Shown here one piece after another: positions 1 to 8,282 of a DNA stretch of 17,309 bases. The stretch spans positions 1 through 17,309 of the forward strand of contig UQZI01000043.1 in the NCBI GenBank assembly GCA_900545555.1, given 5' to 3'. The first letter of the stretch is position 1, and each line of letters opens with the position of its first letter. Origin of the DNA: an uncultured Collinsella sp. (lineage in GTDB: Bacteria; Actinomycetota; Coriobacteriia; Coriobacteriales; Coriobacteriaceae). Made by a program: the position numbers and the translations under genes. The notes beneath the pieces are model-generated. The model was not told where the DNA came from. It did not search any database and saw only the letters and a list, made by a program, of their open reading frames with translations.

Positions 1-48
1 GGGCGCCCGCTGACTTCTGCTCAACCTGTAGGGTTAGGACTCTTTGTA

Positions 49-1533
49 ATGAATACTATCCAGATCAATCCGGCCGACAACGTGATCGTCGCGCTGTCGC
101 CGCTTGCCAAGGGCACCGCCGTCGCGGTTCCCGGGGTGGGCGAGGTCGTTGCCGCGGAGGATATTCCGCAGGGCCACAAGATGGCCGTGCGTGCCATTGC
201 GGCGGGGGAGGACGTCGTCAAGTACGGTCTTCCTATCGGTCACGTGACGGGCGACATCCAGCCCGGTCAGTGGCTTCATACGCATAACGTCAAGACCAAC
301 CTTTCGGGCGAGGTCGAGTACGCTTACAACCCGACGCATCCGGTCGTTGAGCCGGTTGAGCCCGAGACCTTTATGGGCTTCCGTCGCGCCGATGGCCGCG
401 CCGCCACGCGCAACGAGCTGTGGATCATCCCCACGGTCGGCTGCGTCAACGAGGTCGCACGTGCCATGTGCGAGCAGGCTCAGGATCTGGTCGAGGGCTC
501 GCTGGAGGGCGTTTACTACTTCCCGCATCCCTTTGGCTGCTCGCAGACCGGTGCCGACCATGCCCAGACGCGCCGTCTGCTGGTGGCGCTCTCGCGTCAC
601 GCAAACGCTGCGGGTGTGCTGTTCCTGTCCCTCGGTTGCGAAAACTGCACGCACCAGCAGGTACTCGACGAGCTCGGTGACTTTGATCGCGAGCGCGTTC
701 GATTCCTCGCCTGCCAGGATGTAGCCGACGAGCAGGTCGAGGGTCACAAGATCCTGTCCGAGCTTGCCGACCTGGCCAAGCAGGCCAAGCGTGAGCCCAT
801 TCCTGCCTCCGAGCTGGTCATTGGCCTTAAGTGCGGCGGCTCTGACGGTCTTTCGGGCATTACCGCCAACCCCACGATCGGTCGCGTGAGCGATATGGTT
901 GTCGCCCGCGGCGGCACGTCGGTGTTCACCGAGGTTCCCGAGATGTTTGGCGCGGAGAGCATTCTGCTCGATCGCTGTGAGAGCCAGGACGTCTTCAATG
1001 CCGCCTCCGACATGCTCAACGGCTTTAAGGACTACTTTATCAGCCACGGCGAGGTCGTCTATGAGAACCCGAGCCCCGGCAACAAGGACGGCGGCATTAC
1101 CACGCTCGAGGACAAGAGCTGCGGCTGCGTGCAAAAGGGCGGATCTGCCCCCATCGTCGACGTGCTGCCGTATGCCGGTCAGGCTACCAAGCATGGCCTG
1201 AACATGCTGTGCGGTCCGGGCAACGACATGGTATCCACCACGGCCCTGACGGCTGCCGGCTGCCACGTAATCCTGTTCTCGACCGGCCGCGGCACGCCGT
1301 TTGGCGCACCGGCGCCTACACTCAAGGTGTTCACCAACCAGCGTCTGTGCGACCACAAGGCCAACTGGATGGACTTTAACGCCGGCGTGGTGGCTACGGG
1401 CGAGCGCACGCTCGATGAGGCTGCCGACGACCTGTATCAGATGGTGCTGGACACGGCGAGCGGCAAGCTTACGAGTGCCGAGCGTCGCGGCTGCCACGAG
1501 ATCAGCATTTGGAAGGATGGCGTCTGCCTGTAG
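49..1533 (+). CDS. uxaA: Altronate dehydratase (UxaA family)
   Basis: This 494-residue protein matches full-length UxaA, which dehydrates D-altronate to 2-keto-3-deoxy-D-gluconate in the cytoplasmic galacturonate isomerase pathway. The N-terminal ~90 residues form a SAF-type domain with the GHVTGDIQPGQWLHTHN stretch. The large C-terminal galactarate/altronate dehydratase domain carries the family's Cys/His-rich metal-binding segments: HPFGC (residues 160-164), CENCTHQQ (197-204), KCGGSDGLSG and SCGC (357-360). The ATG at 49 is preceded by GGGTTAGGA at a workable distance. Only 48 bp of upstream sequence is present, so its promoter and operon partners (uxaB/uxaC would be expected) cannot be seen. 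A strong hairpin terminator follows 30 bp downstream, so it ends its own transcription unit and is not cotranscribed with the transporter. The functional call is confident. Confidence 0.95.
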   Translation: MNTIQINPADNVIVALSPLAKGTAVAVPGVGEVVAAEDIPQGHKMAVRAIAAGEDVVKYGLPIGHVTGDIQPGQWLHTHNVKTNLSGEVEYAYNPTHPVVEPVEPETFMGFRRADGRAATRNELWIIPTVGCVNEVARAMCEQAQDLVEGSLEGVYYFPHPFGCSQTGADHAQTRRLLVALSRHANAAGVLFLSLGCENCTHQQVLDELGDFDRERVRFLACQDVADEQVEGHKILSELADLAKQAKREPIPASELVIGLKCGGSDGLSGITANPTIGRVSDMVVARGGTSVFTEVPEMFGAESILLDRCESQDVFNAASDMLNGFKDYFISHGEVVYENPSPGNKDGGITTLEDKSCGCVQKGGSAPIVDVLPYAGQATKHGLNMLCGPGNDMVSTTALTAAGCHVILFSTGRGTPFGAPAPTLKVFTNQRLCDHKANWMDFNAGVVATGERTLDEAADDLYQMVLDTASGKLTSAERRGCHEISIWKDGVCL

Positions 1534-1565
1534 CGGTAAATGGGTTCGCATAGGGCGCTATTGAC

Positions 1566-1612
1566 CATGGCCCCGTCGGGAGTGTTCCCGGCGGGGCCAT
1601 GTTTGTTCTGTC
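1566..1612 (+). terminator. Rho-independent terminator after uxaA
   Basis: A 16-bp stem (1566-1581 pairing with 1586-1601, one G-U pair) has the tetraloop GTGT and is followed by the T-rich tail TTTGTTCTGTCTG. It closes the uxaA transcription unit. Confidence 0.88.
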
Positions 1613-1654
1613 TGTTCGGGCGTGTCTTCCTGAGGGTACGGGAGCGGCGAAAAC

Positions 1655-1670
1655 AATAAACGTTCACCTA
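1655..1670 (+). promoter_or_regulatory. LacI-type operator copy 1
   Basis: AATAAACGTTCACCTA with central CG at 1661-1662. The right half, CGTTCACC, is identical in all five copies in this window, while the left half is degenerate. The site lies 120 bp upstream of copy 2, so it may be an auxiliary operator that works by DNA looping. The assignment to the LacI family rests on the central-CG palindrome form and is inferred. Confidence 0.65.
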
Positions 1671-1774
1671 ATCGACCTCAAATTTAAACCCACTCAATAC
1701 CCATGTAATCGTGATTTTTTTCAAGTCAGATATCCGTTTAACGGCAAAAAACGACCGTTCAAGGATAATATACA

Positions 1775-1790
1775 AGTGAACGTTCACCTA
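1775..1790 (+). promoter_or_regulatory. LacI-type operator copy 2 (perfect palindrome core)
   Basis: AGTGAACGTTCACCTA contains GTGAACGTTCAC (1776-1787), a perfect 12-bp palindrome with a central CG. It is the most symmetric of the five copies and probably the strongest site. It overlaps the proposed -35 element TTCACC (1783-1788) of the transporter promoter. Confidence 0.75.
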
Positions 1791-1814
1791 TCATATGCAA
1801 TCGCGCATAATCTA

Positions 1815-1830
1815 GCTAAACGTTCACCCT
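1815..1830 (+). promoter_or_regulatory. LacI-type operator copy 3
   Basis: GCTAAACGTTCACCCT with central CG at 1821-1822, exactly 40 bp from copy 2 and about 10 bp past the proposed -10 element (1806-1811). A repressor bound here would cover the transcription start. Confidence 0.68.
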
Positions 1831-1912
1831 ACGAGTGGGCGATATGCAGACAGACATCGGTATGGACTCCAATGTCTTGTTACAAGACAATCGAGAAAAG
1901 AGAGGGAGCTCG

Positions 1913-3472
1913 ATGACTAACAAGATCGGTAAAAAGCGCAAGATCACATTCTGGACGCGCTTGGGCTTTGGTATGGGCGGCATGCTCAACTCCGGTGCCC
2001 TGAGCTTTACGCACAGCTACATGGTGCTGTTCCTGTCCACGGAGTGCGGTCTGTCCGCAGGCGAGGCTGCGCTGATCAGCTCGTTCGCCATCTATCTCAA
2101 CGCCATTCTGTGCCCGCTCATGGGCTTTGTGGCCGATAACTTCTACGCTACCAAGATCGGCCGCATCTTTGGCCGCCGCCGTTTCTGGATCTTGCTGGCT
2201 ATCCCGATGATGGTCGCCGAGCCGCTCATCTTTGTGGCTACGCCGTTTGGTTTCCCGTACTACTTTGTGTTGTACCTGATCTACAACGTCGCGTACACGT
2301 TCTGCACCGCCAACCTGTCGCCGCTTACCATCGAGATGACCGATGACTTCAAGGAGCGTACGTACCTCACCGGCTACAAGCACCTCTTTGGTAACGCCGC
2401 CGGCTTCCTGATGGCAGCACTCGTCGGCTTTGGCTTTGGCACCTTCGGCGAGACCAACCCGTTCAGCTACTTCATTATTGCTACGATTAACGCTTCGGTC
2501 ATGGCAATCTCGCTGCTCTGCGTGTACCTGTCCACGTGGGAGCACACCCCCGAGGAGGTCGCTCAGGAGAAGATCGAGAGCGTCGGCGAGGGTATCAAGA
2601 AGTTTTTCATCGACGTTATCTCTACCTTCCGCAACAAGTCCTTCCGCAAGGTCCTGTATGCGCAGGTCTCCACGAAGCTCGCCGCTGCCTGCTGGTCTGC
2701 GTGCCTGTCCTTCTTCATCGTCTACTGTCTGCAGATTCCTAAGTCCTACGAGTCCGTGATGGAGATGCCCGGCAAGGTCGTCGCTATCGTCTGCACCGCC
2801 ATCTGGGTCGCCCTCATGGCCAAGAAGGGCTTCCACAAGTCTTGGTACCTGGCAAACGTCGGTTGCGCCGCGTGCATCATCGCCTACAACTACTTCGCCT
2901 TTGGTCAGATCAACGGCACTTCCACGGTCGCCATCGCCATGATCGCCTACCCCATCATCTTCGCCATCTGGAAGTTCTTCTACGTTGGCTTCCAGTATCT
3001 GCCCGATGTTCTGCTCAACTACATCCCCGATGTCGATGAGCTCATCACCCTGCGTCGTCGCGAGGGCATCTACAGCTCCGCTCAGCAGCTCTGCCAGCAG
3101 ATCGCCCAGGCTGTTGCCGTCAACGTATGGGCTATCGTCCTTGCTGCCTCCGGCTTCATTCAGACCGCCGGCAACAGCGATGCCGTGACCCAGCCCGCCA
3201 CCGTGCCTCTGTACATCTGCGGCTACATGCTCATCGGCTGCGCCGGCTTCTTCCTGCTCGCGGCCGTCCTTGCCCGCGGCATCAAGATTGACAAGGAACA
3301 GTGCGACATCCTTTGCGACGAGATCCACCGTGTCAAGGAGGGTGGCAAGATGGCCGACGTCAAGCCCGAGGTCAAGGCACTCTGCGAGGAGCTCTCCGGC
3401 TTTAAGTACGAGGACTGCTTTGCCCACAACAATGTTGGCTTCCAGGACGGCAGCGTAATTCCCGCCGAGTAG
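1913..3472 (+). CDS. MFS/GPH-family sugar-cation symporter, probable pectin oligosaccharide or uronide importer
   Basis: This 519-residue polytopic membrane protein resembles the glycoside-pentoside-hexuronide:cation symporter branch of the major facilitator superfamily. About 12 hydrophobic segments begin at GFGMGGMLNSGALSFTHSY. The first cytoplasmic loop carries the basic KIGRIFGRRR stretch typical of MFS proteins, and NLSPLTIEMTDDFKERTYLTGYK resembles the GPH-conserved loop. The last ~70 residues form a hydrophilic tail. The ATG at 1913 is chosen because AGAGGGAG lies about 6 bp upstream; an upstream in-frame ATG at 1835 would add a non-hydrophobic leader with no good ribosome site. It is the first gene after three operator copies and precedes GH28, CE8 and SGNH genes, so its cargo is probably a galacturonide. 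The exact substrate is inferred from context only. Confidence 0.86.
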   Translation: MTNKIGKKRKITFWTRLGFGMGGMLNSGALSFTHSYMVLFLSTECGLSAGEAALISSFAIYLNAILCPLMGFVADNFYATKIGRIFGRRRFWILLAIPMMVAEPLIFVATPFGFPYYFVLYLIYNVAYTFCTANLSPLTIEMTDDFKERTYLTGYKHLFGNAAGFLMAALVGFGFGTFGETNPFSYFIIATINASVMAISLLCVYLSTWEHTPEEVAQEKIESVGEGIKKFFIDVISTFRNKSFRKVLYAQVSTKLAAACWSACLSFFIVYCLQIPKSYESVMEMPGKVVAIVCTAIWVALMAKKGFHKSWYLANVGCAACIIAYNYFAFGQINGTSTVAIAMIAYPIIFAIWKFFYVGFQYLPDVLLNYIPDVDELITLRRREGIYSSAQQLCQQIAQAVAVNVWAIVLAASGFIQTAGNSDAVTQPATVPLYICGYMLIGCAGFFLLAAVLARGIKIDKEQCDILCDEIHRVKEGGKMADVKPEVKALCEELSGFKYEDCFAHNNVGFQDGSVIPAE

Positions 3473-3493
3473 GGCCAACGCATTGTCCAAACC

Positions 3494-3542
3494 AAAGGGC
3501 CGTGCCACCGGAGATCCGCCGGCGGGTGCGGCCCTTTTTTAA
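3494..3542 (+). terminator. Terminator or attenuator between transporter and GH28 gene
   Basis: AAAGGGCCG (3494-3502) pairs with CGGCCCTTT (3529-3537). Inner GC-rich pairing is possible (CCACCGG with CCGGCGGG), and a T-run precedes an A-run. The GH28 start is only about 45 bp further on, with no convincing promoter between, so termination here is probably partial and would set the ratio of transporter to enzymes. Confidence 0.8.
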
Positions 3543-3586
3543 AAAAGAGTAGTATGAACTTCTGATTACCTTTGAGGGAGAGACCC

Positions 3587-5182
3587 ATGGAGACGAACGT
3601 TATCTGGCGCAACGCGCGTGCGGCCGTTATCGAGCTTGACGATGGCGGCTACTTTACCTGTGCCGATACGTGGGAGATCTTTGTCAACGAAGAGCCCGCC
3701 GGTACCACGAACACGGTCGAGACCTATGTTGACGGCCTGGTTCCCGGCAAGCGCAACCTGATCCGCTTTGTCTGCGGCGAGCGCGAGCTGAGCGTGGGCG
3801 TCACCACGCCGGCCGAGCCCTTTACCATCAACGTTCGCGACTGCGGCGCCAAGGGCGATGCCGAGCACGACGACACCACCAATATTCAAGCTGCCATCAT
3901 GGCCTGCCCCAAGGGCGGGCGCGTGCTGATCCCCGCCGGCAACTACCGCATCAAGTCCCTCTTCCTTAAAAGCAATATCAACATCGAGCTTGCCGAGGGC
4001 GCGGTGCTGCTGGCCCGTCACGACCGCGCGGCGCTTGCCTACATTCCGGGCACGGTCACGGGCGACGAGGGCGCCGGGTATGCCGGCACCGACATGCTGC
4101 CCCTGGGCCGCTGGGAAGGCGAGAGCTTTTCGACCTACTGTTCGACCTTTACGGGCCTGAGCGTGCACGACGTGTGCATCTATGGCCGCGGCGCCATCGA
4201 CGGCCAGACCGATTTTGCCGAGGACAACTGGTGGAACAAGGACTTTAAGAACATCTTCCGTCCCGAGGAGGGCCGCGAGGTCGCCCGCCCGCGCATGATT
4301 TTCCTGTCCGAGTGCGAAAACGTGAGCCTTGCCGGCTTTACCGTGCGCAACAGCCCGGCGTGGAATATCCATCCCATTCTGTGCGAGCACGTCGATGCCC
4401 TGTGCCTGTCCATCGAGGGTCCCAAGAACTCCCACAACACCGACGGTTTCGATCCCGAGAGCTGCGGTTTTGTCCGCATCCTTGGCTGTCAGTTCTCGGT
4501 GGGGGACGACTGCATCGCCATCAAGAGCGGCAAACTGGGCATTGAACCCGAGCTCCGTCCCGCCACGCACGACGTGCTGATCTCGCACTGCTACATGCAC
4601 GACGGCCACGGCGCCGTGGTGCTGGGATCCGAGGCCGCCGGCGGCATCAAGGACCTCACCGTGAGCAAGTGCCTCTTTGAGCGCACCGACCGCGGCCTGC
4701 GCGTCAAGACACGCCGCGGACGCGGCAAGGACGCCGTCAACGAGGGCATCACCTTCGAGCACATTCGCATGGATAAGGTGCTCACGCCCTTCGTGGTCAA
4801 CTCGTTCTACTTCTGCGACAAGGACGGCAAGACCGACTACGTGCAGTCTCGTGAGGCGCTGCCCGTCGACGACCGTACGCCCGGCTTTGGCGCCACGACG
4901 TTTTGCGATATCGAGGCCACCAACTGCCATGCGGCCGCGGCCTATATCACGGGCCTTCCCGAGAGCAAGGTGACGCGCCTGACGTTCCAAGATGTCCATG
5001 TGACCTTTGCCGCCGATGCCGAGCCCTTTGTGCCGGCCATGGCCTGCGGCGTGGAGCCCATGGTGCGCCAGGGCATCATCGCGCAGAACGTGAAAGTCCT
5101 CGACCTGCAGAACGTGCGCATCGAGGGTCAGGATGGCGACGAGCTGCAGCTGCAAAACGTCGACAAGGTTATCCGCGCGTAG
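3587..5182 (+). CDS. GH28 polygalacturonase, probably exo-acting and cytoplasmic
   Basis: This 531-residue protein has the GH28 right-handed beta-helix fold signature. It carries every catalytic-region motif of the family: NTDG (284-287, Asp286), GDDC (Asp307/Asp308), GHG (His341) and RVK (Arg372, Lys374). It hydrolyses alpha-1,4-galacturonosyl bonds. An extra ~75-residue beta-rich N-terminal domain before INVRDCGAKGD recalls the FN3-like domain of bacterial exo-polygalacturonases, which favours exo action on short oligomers. The N-terminus METNVIWRNARAAV has no signal peptide, so it should act on imported substrate. The ATG at 3587 follows GAGGGAGA at good spacing; an in-frame TTG at 3572 is less likely. 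It lies between the transporter and the pectin esterase. The family call is very firm; exo mode and location are inferred. Confidence 0.94.
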   Translation: METNVIWRNARAAVIELDDGGYFTCADTWEIFVNEEPAGTTNTVETYVDGLVPGKRNLIRFVCGERELSVGVTTPAEPFTINVRDCGAKGDAEHDDTTNIQAAIMACPKGGRVLIPAGNYRIKSLFLKSNINIELAEGAVLLARHDRAALAYIPGTVTGDEGAGYAGTDMLPLGRWEGESFSTYCSTFTGLSVHDVCIYGRGAIDGQTDFAEDNWWNKDFKNIFRPEEGREVARPRMIFLSECENVSLAGFTVRNSPAWNIHPILCEHVDALCLSIEGPKNSHNTDGFDPESCGFVRILGCQFSVGDDCIAIKSGKLGIEPELRPATHDVLISHCYMHDGHGAVVLGSEAAGGIKDLTVSKCLFERTDRGLRVKTRRGRGKDAVNEGITFEHIRMDKVLTPFVVNSFYFCDKDGKTDYVQSREALPVDDRTPGFGATTFCDIEATNCHAAAAYITGLPESKVTRLTFQDVHVTFAADAEPFVPAMACGVEPMVRQGIIAQNVKVLDLQNVRIEGQDGDELQLQNVDKVIRA

Positions 5183-5219
5183 GGTAGTGCTCCTGCACAA
5201 GTGAATACGGCATGTTGAG

Positions 5220-5255
5220 GCGTGCGACGGTTGGGTCTGCCCGGCTGTCGCACGC
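5220..5255. other. Intergenic inverted repeat between GH28 and CE8 genes
   Basis: GCGTGCGAC (5220-5228) and GTCGCACGC (5247-5255) form a perfect 9-bp stem around an 18-nt loop. No T-run follows, so it is a poor intrinsic terminator. It may be an mRNA-processing or stabilising hairpin in a polycistronic transcript, or a protein-binding site. Confidence 0.5.
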
Positions 5256-5291
5256 AATCTATAGGTGCCGGTATTGCATGGTGGGTGTTCT

Positions 5292-7478
5292 GTGACAGAA
5301 AGCATAGTGACTATGAGTGGTAAAGAACAGCTTTTTGAGGTTTCGCTCGAACGCGAGGGCGCGTATCGCAGCATTTCGGCGGCGCTCGAGGCGGCTGGGC
5401 GCTGCGTGCCCGATGCGAGCGTGCCGGTGCGCGTGCTGGTGGCACCGGGTGAGTACCGCGAGCGGGTCGAGATTCGTCGTCCGCATGTGACCATCGAGGG
5501 CGAGGCGGCCGACAGCGTGCGTATCGTGGGCGGCCTGGGCGCCAAGATGCCTTCGGAGGACGGCAGCGGCCAGGATGGAAGACTCGGCACCTTCCGTACG
5601 TATACGGTGTTGGTCGATGCCGACGACGTGACGCTTGCGGGTCTAACAATCGAAAACGACGCCGGTGACGGTCGCGAGGCCGGCCAGGGGATTGCCCTGT
5701 ATGCTGACGGTGATCGCCTGGTGGTTAATGCCTGCCGCATCCTGGGCCATCAGGACACGCTCTTTTTGGGGCCGCTGCCGCTGCGCGAGGTCAAGCCGGG
5801 CGGCTTTATAGGCCCCAAACAGTTTGCCCCGCGCCGCGTGGGGCGGCAGTACTTCCGTCGCTGCCTCATTGCCGGCGACGTCGACTTTATCTTTGGCGGT
5901 GCGCGGGCCTATTTTGAGGGCTGCGAGATTCGTTCGCTCGACCGCGATATGGATGTCAACGGGTATGTAACGGCAGCCTCCACGCCCCAGGGCGAGCCGT
6001 ACGGATTTGTGTTTCATGGCTGTTCGTTTACAGCCGATGAGGGCATTGCCCCCGGATCGGTCTATCTGGGTCGTCCATGGCGCGAGTGGGCCCAGACCGT
6101 TTTGCTCGAATGCTGGCTGGGCCCCCATATTTCACTCGAGGGTTGGTGGGATTGGAATAAGCCAGCGGCACATGACGGCACCCTGTATGCCGGCGGTGCC
6201 CTGTTTGGCCCGGCGGGTGATACTGCCGCTTGGGTGCCGTGGGCGCATTGCCTGACCGGTCAGGATTCCGAACGCTATGCGCGTGACCGAGTGCTTGCCG
6301 GCACGGATGGTTGGGATCCCGAGGGCGGCGACGGTGATGCGGTAGAGACGGCCGGGCTATCTGCCAATGGCCGCACCGTGCACATCGAGACGTACTACGA
6401 GGACGAACCTGCGCTGCGCGCCCGACTGAAGCGCGAGGGGCGCTCGGCCGCATTTACGGGCAAGACTCCCACAGACTTTGAGGCATGGAAGGCTGCGACC
6501 AGGACTCGTCTGTACGATATTTTGGGTCTTTCGCTTATGGACCGCGCCCCGATTGAGATTCGTGAGCTCAATCGCGTGCGGGTTGCCGGCAGCATCGTGC
6601 GTACTCATGCGGTGCTGCAGGTTGAGCACGATGTGTGGATGCCGTTTTACCTGTTGGAGCCGTCCCGCCCCAAGCTTGACGAGCGGGGACTCAAGCGCTG
6701 CTATATCTGCCCGCATGGTCACCAGGGGGCGGGTGCTGCAAGCATAGCCGGCGTTGCGGGCGTGCCGGCGGTCGACGATGCCGTGCGTAAGTTCAATTAC
6801 GACTACGGTCTGCGTTTGGCGCGCATGGGTTATGTGACCGTCTGCCCCGATGCGCGTGGTTGGGGATACCGTCGTGACTGGAAGGGTCAGGGCGACGACG
6901 AGAACAGCTACCTGCGCGGTACGTGTCTGAATCAAGCACGTATGGCCGAGCCGCTGGGTCTTACGGTCGCGGGCCTCAACGCCTGGGACAACATGCGCTT
7001 GATTGATTACTTGGAGACACGCGGTGACATTGCCATGGACGACCTGGGCTGCTTTGGTTTTTCGGGCGGCGGTTACATGACGTTGTACCTGTCCGCGCTC
7101 GACCCGCGCGTGCGCAAGGCGTTTGTCTCGGGCTATCTGTACGGCGTTGATGATTCGCTACTGCACCTCAACGGCAATTGCAGCTGCAATTACACGCCTG
7201 GACTCTGGCGTCTGCTCGACATGGGCGACATTGCATCGCTTGTCGCGCCACGGCCGCTCTTGGTTCAGAGCTGCGAGAAAGACCATCTCAACGGCGCCCG
7301 CGGGCTTGCGAACGTAGACGAGCAGCTCGATATCGTTCGCGACGCCTACGCGCTGCTGGGCAAGGACGAAAACCTTCTGCACGAGGTCTGCCCGGGTGGA
7401 CACCACCTGGGCGTGGCGCATCTTGCCGAGGATATCGAATGGCTCGATTCGCAAGTTGCGGAATACGCCCACGCATAG
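5292..7478 (+). CDS. Two-domain esterase: CE8 pectin methylesterase fused to an alpha/beta-hydrolase
   Basis: This 728-residue protein combines two esterases. Residues ~10-340 are a CE8 pectinesterase, which removes methyl esters from homogalacturonan. It shows GHQDTLFLG (Asp155), GDVDFIFG (catalytic Asp198) and YLGRPWREW (Arg261, Trp263). Residues ~350-728 form an alpha/beta-hydrolase of the dienelactone hydrolase/acetyl-xylan-esterase-like type, with nucleophile Ser591 in GFSGGG, probable acid Asp664 in EKDHLNG and His704 or His705 in PGGHH. The second domain may remove acetyl groups or a second class of methyl ester; its substrate is unknown. No signal peptide is seen, so it is probably cytoplasmic. 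The start is uncertain: GTG at 5292 has GGTGG 7 bp upstream, ATG at 5313 has little ribosome-site support, and GTG at 5265 is also open. Both domains keep their catalytic residues. Confidence 0.9.
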   Translation: MTESIVTMSGKEQLFEVSLEREGAYRSISAALEAAGRCVPDASVPVRVLVAPGEYRERVEIRRPHVTIEGEAADSVRIVGGLGAKMPSEDGSGQDGRLGTFRTYTVLVDADDVTLAGLTIENDAGDGREAGQGIALYADGDRLVVNACRILGHQDTLFLGPLPLREVKPGGFIGPKQFAPRRVGRQYFRRCLIAGDVDFIFGGARAYFEGCEIRSLDRDMDVNGYVTAASTPQGEPYGFVFHGCSFTADEGIAPGSVYLGRPWREWAQTVLLECWLGPHISLEGWWDWNKPAAHDGTLYAGGALFGPAGDTAAWVPWAHCLTGQDSERYARDRVLAGTDGWDPEGGDGDAVETAGLSANGRTVHIETYYEDEPALRARLKREGRSAAFTGKTPTDFEAWKAATRTRLYDILGLSLMDRAPIEIRELNRVRVAGSIVRTHAVLQVEHDVWMPFYLLEPSRPKLDERGLKRCYICPHGHQGAGAASIAGVAGVPAVDDAVRKFNYDYGLRLARMGYVTVCPDARGWGYRRDWKGQGDDENSYLRGTCLNQARMAEPLGLTVAGLNAWDNMRLIDYLETRGDIAMDDLGCFGFSGGGYMTLYLSALDPRVRKAFVSGYLYGVDDSLLHLNGNCSCNYTPGLWRLLDMGDIASLVAPRPLLVQSCEKDHLNGARGLANVDEQLDIVRDAYALLGKDENLLHEVCPGGHHLGVAHLAEDIEWLDSQVAEYAHA

Positions 7479-7546
7479 CCCCTCGGATGTTGTGAATGAA
7501 CGGTATGTACCTGTATGACCGCCGGTGTGCGGGTGAGGAGAAGAAT

Positions 7547-8215
7547 ATGGAAACGAAAAACTTGAGCGAATCGACCGTCTGCTGCTTTGGCGATTCGACC
7601 ACCTGGGGCGATAACGGATGCGGCGGGGGAGGCAACGACATCTCTTGGACCTCGCACCTGGGTGCGCTGCTGGGCGGCGCTACGATCGAGAACTTTGGTA
7701 TTAAGGGTTCGCGTATTGCCGTCAAGGCCGACCGTAGCGATTCGTTTGTTGAGCGCTTAGACGGCATCGATCACACGGCAGATATCTGCATCGTCTTTGG
7801 CGGCGTTAACGACTTTAGCCGTAACGTGCCGCTGGGAGAGCTGGGCAGCACGGACGTGCACGAGTTCTACGGTGCGCTCGACTACCTGATCCGCACCATC
7901 ACGGCGCGCTCGCCTCAGGCAAAGCTGATGTTTATGACGCCGTGCAAGACGAGCGGCAAACACGAGAAGGATATTCCGGCAAGCAACGAGGCCAACCATC
8001 TGGGCCTGACGCAAGACGCCTATGTGCGCGCGATGCTGGAGGTCTGCGATCGCTACTCGGTGCCGGTGATCGACCTGTATGCGCAAAGCGGCATCAGCCC
8101 GTTTTTGCCGGAGCACCGCGAGCTCTACATGCCGGACGGTCTGCATTACAGCCCTGCCGGCTATGAGCGCCTGGCGCATCGCATCGCTGCGGGCCTCACC
8201 GCCGTTTGCCGTTAA
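7547..8215 (+). CDS. SGNH/GDSL-family esterase
   Basis: This 222-residue single-domain hydrolase has the four SGNH blocks: GDST with nucleophile Ser17, the Gly in NFGIKGS, GGVND (Gly86, Asn88) and DGLH (Asp197, His200). SGNH enzymes in pectin loci commonly remove acetyl groups from galacturonic acid or rhamnogalacturonan oligomers; that role is inferred here from the neighbours. There is no signal peptide, consistent with a cytoplasmic enzyme. The ATG at 7547 follows GAGGAGAAG; an upstream in-frame ATG at 7496 has no such site. It begins 68 bp after the two-domain esterase, probably in the same transcript. Together the two genes supply three esterase domains next to one polygalacturonase. Confidence 0.9.
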   Translation: METKNLSESTVCCFGDSTTWGDNGCGGGGNDISWTSHLGALLGGATIENFGIKGSRIAVKADRSDSFVERLDGIDHTADICIVFGGVNDFSRNVPLGELGSTDVHEFYGALDYLIRTITARSPQAKLMFMTPCKTSGKHEKDIPASNEANHLGLTQDAYVRAMLEVCDRYSVPVIDLYAQSGISPFLPEHRELYMPDGLHYSPAGYERLAHRIAAGLTAVCR

Positions 8216-8230
8216 AAGTTTGCCGTTCAC

Positions 8231-8266
8231 GGGGATTATAGGGTTAACGTTCACCCTATAATCCCC
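8231..8266. repeat. 36-bp near-perfect palindrome containing operator copy 4
   Basis: GGGGATTATAGGGT (8231-8244) and ACCCTATAATCCCC (8253-8266) are perfectly complementary 14-bp arms around TAACGTTC. Of the 18 possible pairs, 17 match. The inner 16 bp (8242-8257) is operator copy 4, GGTTAACGTTCACCCT, with CG at 8248-8249. In RNA it could fold as a hairpin ending the SGNH transcript, although no T-run follows. As DNA it is an unusually long operator palindrome, and the right arm holds a perfect TATAAT. Confidence 0.8.
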
Positions 8267-8282
8267 GTTCGCGTTACACTAG

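Larger units (their letters stand above)
1602..1912 (+). promoter_or_regulatory. Regulatory region upstream of the pectin transporter
   Basis: This gap between the uxaA terminator and the transporter start holds no credible gene. It is clearly AT-richer than the flanking genes and contains three copies of AACGTTCACC centred on the CG at 1661, 1781 and 1821. One promoter candidate is TTCACC (1783-1788), a 17-bp spacer and CATAAT (1806-1811). In that arrangement the -35 lies in the second operator and the third operator covers the start of transcription. A second -10-like GATAAT lies at 1764-1769, just upstream of the second operator. The layout fits repression by a LacI-family protein. The promoter elements are weak matches judged by eye. 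Confidence 0.65.

Noticed and set aside
1..13. Possible last codons of an upstream gene ending in TGA at 11-13
   Set aside because: Only a few codons are visible, and nothing identifies a protein.
34..1551. Long open frame on the - strand opposite uxaA (and a similar one opposite the transporter, 1880-3508)
   Set aside because: The + strand frames encode recognisable UxaA and GPH proteins. The antisense frames have no family features and arise from GC3 bias.
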